The notes beneath the pieces were generated by a model. It did not search any database. It worked only from the letters and a program-made list of their open reading frames with translations, and was not told the origin of the DNA. This document shows positions 1 through 11,638 of a stretch of DNA of 64,000 nucleotides, one piece after another; the first letter of the stretch is position 1, and the number at the start of each line of letters is the position of its first letter. Made by a program: the position numbers and the translations under genes. Source of the DNA: Dryas octopetala (taxonomy: Eukaryota; Streptophyta; Magnoliopsida; Rosales; Rosaceae); contig OY992832.1 in assembly GCA_963921425.1 (NCBI GenBank), positions 26,873,489 to 26,937,488 of the forward strand, in the 5' to 3' direction.

Positions 1-1612
1 CATGCAACCTAAGGTGATCAGTCAAAAATGCGAAACAAATAGATTCAGTTTAAACAGAGATCCAAGATTTGTCAACATGTAAATAATTAAAATATTAATA
101 ATCCATAGGAAAAGTGAACAGCAATGCCAGGGCTTCATCCTAGCCCTAGCCCAATATTCAGCTACACATAATTAAAATCACAAATAAATAACGCATAATT
201 AAAACAATGAAAATAAAAGAAAGGGAAGAAGAAATCAAGCCACGAATGATGGAGTGGAGGTGCGGCTGCAAGGTGATGGCGTGATGGGCTGCTGCTCGGC
301 CTTGGGCTCCACGGCAAAGAGGTGAAGATGCTCGGCAAGTTGGCAGCAAGGTGGTGATGCGTGGCTAATATTGGTGGCTGCGGCTTGGTGGCGCAACTCA
401 GTGGTGGTGGCTGCGGCGGCTTCAATGACTCCTCCTTCTTCGGTTCAGCACCCAATAAAAGAAACACAATGAGAGGGGGCTGGGGGTGCTCGGCCACAAA
501 AGAACAGAAGAAAGAGATGGTGGCTGCTAGGGTTTGCTTCAGAAAAATAAAAGGAAGAGAGAGAAAGGAAGAGGGGTGAGCGGCAAGGAAGAGGGAGGCT
601 AGCTAGGGTTTCTGAAAATTAAAGAGGAGAGAGCCCCCTCCTTGAGTTATAAAGATATATTTATAGAGGAGAGTGGGGCTGAGATTTCTCTTTCTCTTCA
701 ATGTGGGATAAGTGCATTCCTTGCACACCAAGACTTATAATTTTCGGCCAAGCATGGGCCTTGGGCTGATTTGGGCTCTTTTTGGGCGTAACTCCTTTTT
801 CAGCTCGCGGAACTGCTGCGCTACCTCCACTAAAATGGCCATATCTTGAGCTAGAAAACTCGGAATCGAAATCCGTAAAATTCCCTGCGAAGCTAACATC
901 CGTATCTTTCCAACCATATATGGCATGCTACCTGATTCATTCTGGAGAATTACAGAATTGCTGTCGAAATTGGTGTTCTATTTTCCAAGGTTTTGACTTC
1001 TTTTTTCAGCTAGGATTCCTTGGGAGGCAAGGACAAGAAAGTGCGGCAGCAGCTAGGGTTAGGAGAGCATTGGGCTTGCGGCAAGGGCTTTGGCTTTGGG
1101 CTTAAGTGACACAAGCCAGCCCCTAGGGTTTAGTGCATGGCTGCTAGTCTTGGGTTGGCGCATTGGGCTTCCTCTTGGGCTGGCGCATGCATGCATGCAT
1201 GGTCCCTTCAGATTTCGGCATTGCATAGGCTCATGACCCATTTGACTTGTTGATTTTGTCATAGTTGACCCTTGACAATTAACTTTGACTTCCCATTTTG
1301 CCCCTCATCTCCATTTGAATTTGAATTCATTTCTTCCCTCCATTTATTTCCATGGATGTCCACCACCTTCTAGAAGCTTCTGGAACCTTGACTTTGTAGA
1401 GTTGACTTTGACCAACATTTCCTAGCGTGACTAGGATTTCTTGTAAATGAAGGATTCCTTATCCATTTCGACTTCTCGTAATGACCATATTGCCCCTGGG
1501 GTCTCCTAGTGGCATTAGGACTCCTTTCTCTAGTTGGGTTAGGTTTCCTAGTTCAACCAGGATTTCCTATTCCAATCAGGATTTCACATTTCTGGCTCCG
1601 CAATGATGGTTC
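1..1612 (-). repeat. A1 3' LTR, distal part
   Basis: It matches 12325-13935 of the other A1 LTR almost base for base. It starts inside the LTR because the window begins there. Short ORFs in it are low-complexity shadows with no family match. It holds a minus-strand TATA box near 656-666, a (CATG)n run near 1186-1201 and part of the 15-bp palindrome array after about 1420. Confidence 0.9.
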
Positions 1613-4100
1613 TGTTGATGTGTTTTCTTAGAACAAAATAAGCAATTATCTCATTCTAAGTTTACTCGCAAGTGCACGAATCGCATCAGTAGCAAAGCGT
1701 ACAAGCACGAGGTCGATCCCACATGGAATGGTTAATATACAACAAATCAGTGCAAATAATCACTAGAATAACTAAATGGGGGGTTTTGAAAGATGGAAAC
1801 ACACGCACACATCACCACACGCACACACACTTTATTCTATCTTGCAATGTTAAGTTTTCAGTTTCAAATCAGATAAGCATGCAATAACCATCCAAGGCTA
1901 ATGACAGTTAATTTGAACACAACATATTAAAGTTTGACAGCTAAAAAGGTTTGGCTAGTTACTTTCTCGCCATTGTTCTCCTAATGCATAAACTAAGAGC
2001 TTCTTGGGCCTTCCTTAGCTAGTTAACCTACATGTTCCCTAGTTCAAGCTAAGGCAGCTGTTACCCATGCAGGAGTCATTAAGTTTTATGAGAACGTCAA
2101 ACATGCACAACATATAAGCTTTGACTATTTCCTTATAGAGGTCGCCCAACCCCACTACCAAGAATAATCCCTTATTCCCTTGTTACTTGTGGTTTAGTGT
2201 CTTTGACTATTTCACAGCTAAACCTAACAGATAAACTAGATGCAATTACCCTAAGGTGGCCAGTCAAAGGATGCAAACAACTAGTGACGGGGGTTTTAAT
2301 AGATAGTGGAAATTTAATATGCGCAAACATTAAACTAACAGACCAAGAGACGGATAAACGATTTGTTAAAGCATACGAATCCATTAATCGACCTACAACT
2401 AACATGCAAGATAGAATAACTAACCTACATAATTAAATAAAACAAATAAAAACAGAAACTAACAAATAAACAAAGTCCCAATTCATGCTTGCAAAAGGAA
2501 ATCAGAAACGTAAACTAAACAAACTTAGAGACATAAACTAAACAACTAATTTAAAGTGCATAAATTAAATGAAATCAGAAACGTAAAGTACACAAGATTA
2601 AATGCATACACGAATTAAAATCAGCAACATACAGTAATTGAAACCAAAAGACAAATTAAATAAATTCAGAAACTTAATTTAATAAATTCAGTAGCATAAA
2701 CCAATAATTAAAATAGAAACTAGAAGGAAAAGAAAGCAAAAATCAGAGGTGCAAACACATGGGGGCTGCGGCAAGGAGAGAGGAAGAAGGAGGCACCTAG
2801 CAAGCAGGAGGAACTCACGGCAAGGTGAGCTAGGGCTTGCGGCAACAGGTGGTCCTTCCATCTCACTTGTCACGCCACCCTCTCTCTAAGTCTCTCTCTG
2901 AATTCGGCTCACCTTACAAGAGAAATAAAAGTTGAAACTAAAACCCTAAAACAGAAAAATAAAACTAGGAGAGGAGAGGGGAATTTTCGGCTGGAGTGTA
3001 GGTGAAAAAGTGATCTCCCAAAAGTCTGAATGAGAGGGACTTATATAGAGGAGCCTTCCTTGAGAGGCAAGGAAGAGGAACTTGCGGCTGCTAGGGTTTG
3101 CATCTCCTAGTTCCTTGCGGCTTCAGCTAGGGCTAGCTGACTAGGCCTTGCGTGTTGGGCTGCTCCCCCTTGGGCTTCAGTGGCTCACGCCTAGCCTAGC
3201 TAGGGTCCCTCCTTGGCGCATGGGCTGGTAGTCTTGGGCTTTGGGCTTGCATGTTGGGCTTCCATGTTGGGCTTCAGTTGCTTGCACAAGATGGGCTAGG
3301 GTTTCACTCAATGGGCTTCCATCTTGGGCTTGTCACCTTGGGCTTGCGCATGGCCCCTTGTCTTGCTTGGGTTTGCATGGCATGCATGCGCATGCATGGC
3401 ATGCATGCGCATGCATGGTTGCCATCTACCTCCTTGCGTGTGGCTTTTGGGCTGCTAGGGTTTGGGCCCATGCATGTGCATGCATGGCCCAACTTGGTTC
3501 GGCATCCCTAGGGCCCATGGGCCTTCCACTTTTGACTTCCCATTTTGCCCCTCATTTCCATTTGAATTCAAATTCATTTCTTCCCTCCATTCATTTCCAT
3601 GGATGTCCACCACCTTCTGGAAGCTTCTGGAACCTTGAAAAACATTTCCTGGTGCAACTAGGATTCCTTGAAAATGAGAGATTCCTTATCCATTTCGACT
3701 TCTCGTAATGACCATATTGCCCCTGGGGTCTCCTAGTGTCACTAGGACTCCTTTCCCTAGTTGGGTTAGGTTTCCTAGTTCGACCAGGATTTCCTGTTCG
3801 AATCAGGATTTCACATTTCTGGCTCCGCAATGATGGTTCTGGACTTGATGTTTCCTAGTGTGACTAGGAATCCTCATTTGACTAGGATTTCTGCACTTTT
3901 CCTGGTTTGACCAGGATTTCACTTGTTTTCCTGGTTTGACCAGGAAATGTCCCAAAATGGCTCCATTTGCTTTTTTTTCTCATTTCTGCTTCATTTGACC
4001 TGAAAACACAAAAACAAGACAAAAAACACAAAATAGCGAGTTCTAACACTCTAGGTTAAGGAATTAGTATCATAAAGTGATGCAAAATGCACACTCATCA
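1613..4100 (-). repeat. C0: solo LTR of family C inside the A1 LTR
   Basis: The segment starts TGTTGATGTG and ends CACTCATCA, the reverse complement of a family C LTR (compare C2, 49568-52013). No primer site, gag or polypurine tract adjoins it, so it is a solo LTR left by LTR-LTR recombination. The A1 LTR resumes at 4103. The expected 5-bp duplication is absent: GGTTC lies to the left and CATGG to the right. It contains a short alternating CA tract (1801-1832), CATGCA clusters (3375-3486) and TATA-like TATATAG near 3043. No coding potential seen. Confidence 0.85.
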
Positions 4101-4362
4101 CATGGACTTGGTGTTTCCTAGTATGACTAGGAATCTTCATTCGACTAGGATTTCGGCCCCCTTCCTGGTTTGACCAGGATTTCTCTTGTTTTCCTAGTTT
4201 GACTAGGAAATGTCTAAAAATGGTCCTTTTGGCTTCTTTTCTCTTCTCTGCTCATTTTATCCTATAAAAACAAAAACAACTAACAACACACAAAATATCG
4301 AGTTCTTGCACTCTGAGTTAGGGAGTTAGTATCTTAAAATAGTGTAAAATGAGCACTCAACA
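4101..4362 (-). repeat. A1 3' LTR, proximal part
   Basis: It continues the A1 LTR after C0 and matches 13937-14198. On the minus strand it begins TGTTGAGTGCTC. Four of the 15-bp CCTRGTnnnACYAGG palindromes lie in it. Confidence 0.9.
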
Positions 4363-6241
4363 CACCCCCAAACTTAGATTTTGCTAGTCCTCGAGCAAAA
4401 AGAACAAAGAAAAGACTCAAGACAGACTCAAAACATCCCAACACATGACTTCATAAGTACAGCCATAAATAGCATAGTTAAGCAAGATACATACAGAATT
4501 TATTCCTCAATCTCTAATAATGCTTCAATTAACATAACTTACTCCTCCATGAAATATATAGACCATCCTTGACACAAACTCAAGTGGTTAGATAAACAAG
4601 ACTAAATCAGCATACACAAAATAGATTCAACTTCAATTCTCACTAAGGCATACTCTCAACAATAAAACGCTCAGAGATTGGGTTAACACGTGCACTCAAG
4701 TATATGTGAGAGATGATATGATAAACAAATACAAAAAGCTCACATATTAATCATGAAAGAAAGGCACAAAGAAAAAAAAACACTGATCTCAATAGAAGAA
4801 ATTAAAATACTCGGAACAGAATCAATAACCATAAGCTTCCCTTTTATCTAGACTTCACATAATGAACCACATTTCTCCCAAGATCAAATAGGACTTTTAT
4901 GTGGGTTGTAATGGAGGCTTAGGTTAGGATAAGGTATTGAAATGAAAGGGAGAACAAAAGGCTACAGACTATGGATTTGCAAAAGGAAATCAATAGAGGC
5001 ATTCTTTGCATAATTTGTACTCATAGCTCAAATTCGAACACCTTTCCACTTCTATCTTTTGAAATCGTCCCTTCCCTTTGATTTTTGATTCTTGATTTTT
5101 TTTTTTTTTTTTGAAAGGGAACGACAAACACTCTTAAGCACAATTCATTTTCCTTTTACATCAAGCTACGCATAGACATTTCTTTTCAACCTCACATTTT
5201 CACCAACTCCATGCAAATTCATAGGTAAGGTAAACGGGTAGAGGAGTGAAACTCCCCCAAACTTAGGGTTTGGTATAGGGGTGAACAAAGAAAAGGTCAT
5301 TAAGCTCAAAATGTTTGACTAGGGTTATAACATAGGGTAGGCTTTAGGCTATGGGTTAAAAACAAACAAGGCCTAATATCATCTCCTAAGATTTATGTAG
5401 TTATATCCATGCTTTGTATAGAATAAGAGAGAAGTTCTAGCTCTTTGATTAACAATTATATTCCAAGTACTTAATCAAAAGAAAGAATAATGAGATCACA
5501 ACGACTTTATATGACAAGAAAATATTAGAGTAATGTTAACACTCAAGAATTGAAGTACATGGCTCAAAAGCTCACTTAGGTCATACAAGTCTACTCTATT
5601 AAGTATATGCATCTCTAGACATGCAAGTCATCACTTAAGCTCATAAAAACAAGGCCACAAGTCCATAGAGTTGTAAAGCATGTTACGAAACAATAGTAGA
5701 TAAAGAAGAATACATACTATATATACAAGCTAGACATGCTCAAAATAACCATACATAATGAAATCAATTAGTTGGGGACTCAGGACTTAAAACAAACAAA
5801 AAGACTCAAAAACACTGTTGCATGCTTCTAAAGATTCGAATCCATCACTACGGTGAATGAAATCTTAAGAACAGATGCATTTTAATGTGGGTTTGATACC
5901 CTTAATTTACAACAAAAGTAAAAATATATTTTTTTTTTTTACTCACTAAAAACGAAAAAATGCGTTGCATTCCCCACCCCCAAACTTAAAAGAAACATTG
6001 TCCTCAATGTTTAAATGAGTGACAAATGTAATGCACAATGTAATGAAAAGAGGAAGGGAAAAACAACAAATAAAACAAAACTACTGAACTGAGCAAAGAG
6101 AGGGTGAAAACGTACCTTGGCTGATGTGAAAATGGCTTGCCCACGCATATGTACAAAATCACCTCCTCGTCGTCATCCATCCCTTGGGTTGCCTCCCAAG
6201 AAGCGCTAAGTTTCACGTCTTCAGCCAGACCTAGTCTTGTA
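4363..6241 (-). other. A1 3' untranslated region with three polypurine-like tracts
   Basis: This lies between the integrase end and the 3' LTR. No envelope-like ORF is visible; ORFs here are short and lack recognisable domains. On the minus strand it carries GTTTGGGGGTG directly at the LTR (4363-4375, the functional-position polypurine tract), a second copy near 5252-5266 and a third near 5972-5985. It also has the inverted repeats at 5995-6010 and 6184-6199. T-rich homopolymers lie at about 5096-5115 and 5930-5940. The same layout occurs in C2, so the region is conserved without being translated. Confidence 0.8.
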
Positions 6242-6685
6242 CTATAAATCAATTTTTTCTTGGTTCAGCTCAAAATCAGGTTCAAGGAAAGGCTTCACAC
6301 GATGACCGTTAACCTTAAATGTGTTCCCATTCTTCGGATTCTTGAGTTCAACTGTACCATAGGGAAACACTCGAACCACCTCATAAGGTCCAGTCCATCT
6401 CGAACGCAACTTGCCTGGGAAGAGACGTAATCTTGTATCATATAATAACACCTTCCCTCCAACAAAGAATTCTCTTGGGCGTAGCTTCTTATCATGGTAC
6501 CTCTTGGTCCTTTCCTTGTACAACTTAGCATTCTCATATGCGAAATGTCGTATTTCCTCCAGCTCACTAAGTTGCAACTTCCTTTTCTCACCAGCGGCAT
6601 GAATATCAAAATTGAACTTCTTAATTGCCCAATATGCCTTATGCTCCAGCTCAACTGGTAAATGACAAGCTTTCCCATAAATCAG
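6242..6685 (-). pseudogene. A1 integrase C-terminal part, after a nonsense codon
   Basis: The frame is the same as the upstream pol ORF but lies after an in-frame TGA at 6688-6686. The readable part includes [20 protein letters not shown] and ends [11 protein letters not shown]. This is the C-terminal integrase domain of Athila elements, which contacts DNA and target chromatin; [12 protein letters not shown] is its typical GPY/F-type block. No chromodomain follows, as expected for Athila. The nonsense change looks like CGA to TGA. An A1 integrase would therefore lose its last 140 or so residues unless the stop is read through. Confidence 0.85.
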
Positions 6686-9180
6686 TCAAAATGGAGACAT
6701 TCCAATGGGCGTCTTGTAAGCAGTGCGATAAGCCCACAATGCATCATTAAGCTTGGTAGACCAATCCTTCCTATTGGCGAGCACCGTTCTTTCCAAAATG
6801 AACTTAATCTCACGATTTGAAATTTCCACTTGCCCACTCGTCTGAGGATGGTAGGGAGTAGCCACTTTATGCCTTATTCCATATTTCTTCATCACGGCCT
6901 CAAACAGCTTATTGCAAAAATGCGACCCCCCATCACTAATGATTGCTCTCGGGGTACCAAATCGTGCAAAGATATTGGTCTTAAGGAAATTCAAGACCAC
7001 TCGAGCATCATTAGTCCTACAAGCGACAGCTTCCACCCACTTAGACACATAATCAACTCCAACCAGAATGTACTCGTATCCAAAAGAAGATGGAAATGGC
7101 CCCATGAAATCTATTCCCCAAACATCAAAGATCTCAACTTCCAACATAAAGTTCAGCGGCATCTGATCACGAGCAGAAATATTTCCCATCTTCATACATC
7201 TATCGCATGTGAGGTAAAACTGATGACAGTCATGAAAAATAGTGGGCCAAAAGAAACCTGCCTGAAGAATCTTGTAAGCGGTCTTAGTTCCTCCACCATG
7301 GCCTCCACATTCTTTAGAATGGCACATCTCAATGACATTCCTCTGCTCCATTTCCGGTACACATCTTCTTATCAACTGATCTGACCCATATTTGAACAAA
7401 TAAGGATCATCCCACACATACTGTCTGACATCATGCAAAAAATTCTTCCTTTGGTAGTGTGTCAGATCATTGGGCAACACTCCACTCGCTAAATAATTCG
7501 CTATGTCAGCATACCATGGAGTAGTCAAAATGGCGAAAAGCTGCTCGTCCGGGAATGACTCTAGTAACGGTAGTGTGTCCTCTTCAGACTGTTCCTCATT
7601 GACGAGTCTACTCAAATGGTCTGCTACCACATTCTCACACCCTTTCTTATCCTTGATCTCAATATCAAATTCCTGTAGCAACAGAGTCCATCTAATCAAC
7701 CTCGGCTTGGCGTCTTTCTTATTCAGCAGATACTTGAGAGCGGCATGATCCGTGTAGATGATGATCTTGGACCCAATCAAATAACTTCTAAATTTCTCCA
7801 AGGCAAAGATCACAGCGAGCAACTCCTTCTCTGTAGTAGAATAGTTCAACTGTGCATCATTCAGAGTCCTGCTTGCATAATAGATCACATGTGGCAGCTT
7901 ATCAACTCTTTGTCCCAAAACAGCTCCAACAGCATAGTCACTTGCATCACACATAAGCTCAAACGGCAAGTTCCAATCGGGTGGCATAATGATTGGGGCA
8001 GAAGTGAGTAGCTTCTTCAACTTGTTAAATGCAACCAAGCAATCCTCATTAAACTCGAAATTCACCTCTTTTTGCAATAAGGTGCACAAAGGCCTAGAAA
8101 TCTTAGAAAAGTCCTTAATGAACCTCCTATAAAACCCAGCATGGCCTAGGAAACTTCTTACTTCCTTAACACTCGATGGAGGCGGCAATCTTTGTATCAC
8201 ATCAATCTTAGCTTTATCAACTTGTATGCCCTCCTTCGAAATCACATGACCCAATACTATCCCTTGTTGGACCATAAAATGACATTTTTCCCAATTAAGC
8301 ACTAGATTGGCTTCTTGACATCTTTTCAGAACTAAAGACAAATTATCCAGACATGCATCAAAAGACGAACCAAAAACAGAGAAATCATCCATAAATACCT
8401 CAATGATTCTTTCTACCATGTCGGAGAAGATAGACATCATGCATCTCTGAAATGTTGCGGGCGCATTGCACAATCCGAATGGCATCCTCCTATAAGCAAA
8501 TGTACCAAATGGACATGTGAAAGTGGTCTTCTCTTGATCCTCGGGTGCAATAGCAATCTGATTGTACCCACTGTACCCATCCAAAAAACAATAGTGACTA
8601 TGGCCGGCCAACCTTTTCAACATCTGGTCGATAAATGGCAAAGGAAAATGATCCTTTTTTGTCGCGGTGTTCAGCTTCCGATAGTCAATACAAACACGCC
8701 AACCGGTTTGTGTCCTTTGGGGAACCAACTCATTATGCTCATTCTTCACCACAGTAATACCACTTTTCTTTGGCACTACTTGAACAAGACTAACCCACTT
8801 CGAATCACTGATAGGATAAATAATACCAACATCCAACAATTTGATTACCTCATTACGCACAACTTCCTTCAGAGTTGGATTCAGTCTTCTTTGGGCATCA
8901 CGAGTAGGCTTGGATTCCTCCTCAAGTAAAATTCTGTGCATACATACTGTGGGTGAGATCCCCTTGATATCGGCTATGGTCCATCCCAATGCTAACCGAT
9001 TTTCCTTCAGAATTCTCAAAAGTCTTTCTTCCTCGCTTGCACTCAAATTAGCTGCAATAATCACAGGCAAAGTCTCATTCTCTCCCAAAAATGCATATTT
9101 CAAATGCTCTGGTAACGGTTTCAGCTCCAACTTAGGTGCTTGCTCAATAGAAGGAAGCGTCTTATGATTCTCGTAGGCAC
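6686..9180 (-). pseudogene. pol: A1 pol: reverse transcriptase, RNase H, integrase core
   Basis: The continuous frame from about 9180 to 6686 encodes some 815 residues from the first Met at 9130. RT covers roughly residues 90-270 with the active-site block VFMDDF near 246. RNase H follows, with CDASD near 394, a KELLA acidic residue near 436 and YTDH near 460. The integrase has its HHCC zinc part near 604-647 (CDRC) and a catalytic D, D35E triad in WGIDF, ISDGG and GQVEIS; I counted 35 residues between the second Asp and the Glu. These enzymes copy the element RNA and insert the cDNA. The frame is shifted relative to gag-pro near 9180 and closed early by TGA at 6688-6686, so it cannot be made as an intact polyprotein. 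Confidence 0.93.
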
Positions 9181-10014
9181 TAACATTTCAAACTGGTTGA
9201 ACCACTTATTTCTGAGAGGTCGGGTGCCTTCCAAACGTGTAGGAGTTGTTTCCACGTTTTCATCTAATTCACTGGACTCTGGTGTTCCCAAAGCAACCTC
9301 CAATGTATCTTCTGCAAGGCTAGTTTCGCACACTTCCTCAACTAATGGGTCCAAACTATCAATCCTCAAGCAATCATCCTCCTCCTTTGGATACCTCATT
9401 GCACCAAAAACATCAAACTCAACTGTTTCACCAAGTACAGACATTGTCAACTTCCCATTACTCACATCAATCTTGGTGTTCGCTGTGGCCATGAACGGTC
9501 TTCCCAATATGATCGGTAGCTCATTCCCTCTAATTGGGGTATCCTCCATTTCAAGAATGATGAAATCAGCGGGCATGATCAAATCTGCTACCCGAACCAG
9601 CACATCTTCCACCACACCTTTTGGAACCTTTACTGAACGATCTGCCAATTGGAGAGTAACATTAGTAGGTTTAAGATCTCCTATGCCCAACTGTGCGAAA
9701 ACTGAATATGGCATCAAATTAATACTTGCCCCCAAATCCAGCAATGCCTTCTCAAACTTGTGATCCCCAACCAAACATGGAATCGTAAAACTGCCAGGGT
9801 CCTTCAACTTGGGCGGCAACTTTCTTTGCAAAACAGCACTAACTTCTTCACTTAGACACACCTGCTCATGTTCTTTGAATTTCCTCTTGTGTGTGCACAA
9901 TTCCTTCAAGAACTTGGCATACTTAGGAATCTGCTGAATAGCATCAAGCAAAGGAATGTTGATTTCCACTTTCTTAAACATCTCCAAAATTTCCTTAGCT
10001 TGCTCATCCTTATT
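9121..10014 (-). pseudogene. A1 protease region of gag-pro
   Basis: The frame continues that of gag after an amber stop at 10017-10015. It holds a retroviral-type aspartic protease with LDLGASINLMP near 9735 (DLG in place of the usual DSG/DTG, as commonly seen in Athila) and the second conserved block IILGRPFMATA near 9500. The enzyme would cut the Gag-Pol precursor. The ORF runs out of frame at its C-terminus: relative to pol, the reading frame changes near 9180, so pol could be reached only by frameshifting or repair of an indel. A2 at 59350-61629 has the same region without the amber stop. Confidence 0.88.
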
Positions 10015-11499
10015 CTACTTCCATTGACGTTGAGGGAAAGGCAACGGAGCTCTTGGAATAGAGGAAGTAATCTCGGCCTTCTTGCTAGCACGCGTAGCAA
10101 CGTGCTTTTCTTGTTTCTTTCTTTCCTCTTCTTCCTCATCCTTAACCTTGACTTTATCCCTCTTGTACTTTTCCACTTGTTCAGGCTCTAATATCTCAAC
10201 CTCATCCTCAGTACCCGGATTATCCTCTTGAGTAGTGCCCACTTTGTTGTCAATCACTTTCCCACTTCTCAAAGTAGTGATCGCTTCTGCCCTATCCTGA
10301 ATTGGTGCACCCTTTACCACTTTGTCCAAGGTTAAATTCACTTGTTCCAATTGGGCTTCCAAATTCGAGATAGCTTTAGCTGTGACACTCAACTGCTCCT
10401 CAGTCTTATTCATAAACGTCTTAGTATCATTAGACATCGAAGTTATACTCTGAGCTAATGCAGCCATCATGTCCTCCAAATAAGTACTTCGCTGCTCAAC
10501 AGGGGACTGTACCCTCGGTCTAGCTTGAACTCTTTCAACCTCGAAACATGCCTCTCCATGTGATGGCCTAGCTTCATGATTTGCCATCAGAACCTGCATC
10601 ATCTGCTTAAGCTCAGACATCTCAGCTTCCATAGCTGATTTCTTTTCCACTCTTTTCCGTCTATTCCACTGCTGTGAACTCAACGCCAATGTGTCAAAGA
10701 GTGTCCATGCTTCCTCAAAAGTCTTATTTTTCAGTGCTCCTCCACATGTCATATCCACCATATTACGATCTTGATCCAACAGACCCTCATAAAAATACTC
10801 AATCTGCATCCACGGGGCAAAATTATGGTGCGGACACGAAGTCAGAAGCTCTTGATACCTTTCCCAACTCTCATGAAACACTTCGTCCTCTGATTGTGTA
10901 AACCCTAAGATCTGCTTCCTCATGATGATAGTCTTGCTAACTGGATAGAACCTCAGAAGAAACTTAGATGCCAGTTCCTCCCATGTTGTAATTGAAGCGA
11001 CCTGCAAGGAAAACAACCAATGTTTAGCTTTATCTTTAAGAGAGAATGGAAATAACCTTAACTTCCTTTGATCATCGCTCAACCCCCTCAGCTTGCCAAT
11101 CTCGCTTATTGCATAAAATTCCTTGATATGCACGTAGGGATCCTCTCCTTCAAACCCATGAAATGATGGAAGAAGTTTGATTGTCCCACTTGAAAGTTCA
11201 AAATCAGCTTCCACTTGAGAGTAAACAATGCACGTAGGTTGAGCTAGAAGCGTTGGAGACGAATAATCACTCAAAGGTATTCTCCTTTGAGATGCATTAG
11301 GCTGCAAGGTTTCCTCGACTTCCTCTTCTGATTTCTCTTCTTCGTATGCTTCTTCAGATTCACTCCCTCTCGGCGACACAAGAGTTGACCTCATCCGTAA
11401 TGGTGTCCAATTGAGTCTCGGCCTTCCCTTGTACGCACTCAACGCCTTTTGGCCTTCTGCACGTGAAAGAGGAGTGATCTTCGAATTTGATTCTTCCAT
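10015..11499 (-). CDS. gag: A1 gag, ended by a premature amber stop
   Basis: Gag forms the virus-like particle that packages element RNA. Met at 11499 is the first ATG after the primer site and is also the start in A2. The capsid-like core lies at about residues 115-270 (AKHWLFSLQVASITTWEELA, LLTSCPHHNFAPW, CGGAL). A predicted coiled-coil region near 350-395 and a Lys/Glu-rich tail follow. No CCHC zinc knuckle is present, as also in family C. The frame ends in TAG at 10017-10015, where A2 has CAG; beyond it the same frame continues into protease. The stop is therefore probably a point mutation rather than the natural gag end. Confidence 0.9.
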   Translation of the reverse strand: MEESNSKITPLSRAEGQKALSAYKGRPRLNWTPLRMRSTLVSPRGSESEEAYEEEKSEEEVEETLQPNASQRRIPLSDYSSPTLLAQPTCIVYSQVEADFELSSGTIKLLPSFHGFEGEDPYVHIKEFYAISEIGKLRGLSDDQRKLRLFPFSLKDKAKHWLFSLQVASITTWEELASKFLLRFYPVSKTIIMRKQILGFTQSEDEVFHESWERYQELLTSCPHHNFAPWMQIEYFYEGLLDQDRNMVDMTCGGALKNKTFEEAWTLFDTLALSSQQWNRRKRVEKKSAMEAEMSELKQMMQVLMANHEARPSHGEACFEVERVQARPRVQSPVEQRSTYLEDMMAALAQSITSMSNDTKTFMNKTEEQLSVTAKAISNLEAQLEQVNLTLDKVVKGAPIQDRAEAITTLRSGKVIDNKVGTTQEDNPGTEDEVEILEPEQVEKYKRDKVKVKDEEEEERKKQEKHVATRASKKAEITSSIPRAPLPFPQRQWK

Positions 11500-11614
11500 T
11501 GTACCTTAGAAACAAGAGAAATCAGTGAGAACCAAAAATAAAAACAGAAAATAAAACCTAACTAAAATGACTTAACTAAAGTTAATTAAACTAGCAATCA
11601 ACACAAATAACAAT

Positions 11615-11632
11615 TCCCCGGCAACGGCGCCA
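11615..11632 (-). other. A1 primer binding site, tRNA-Asp
   Basis: On the minus strand this reads TGGCGCCGTTGCCGGGGA, complementary to the 3' end of plant tRNA-Asp(GTC) as I recall it. It lies 6 bp inside the 5' LTR. The 115-bp leader between it and the gag ATG has no other feature I can name. Confidence 0.92.
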
Positions 11633-11638
11633 AAAACT

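Noticed and set aside
162..497. 111-codon ORF repeated in A LTRs
   Set aside because: Low-complexity Pro/His/Ser translation, interrupted or changed in other A LTRs, and in the LTR leader region.
4363..6241. A possible envelope-like gene after integrase, known in some Athila elements
   Set aside because: No long ORF, signal peptide or membrane segment is present in A1 or in the matching region of C2.
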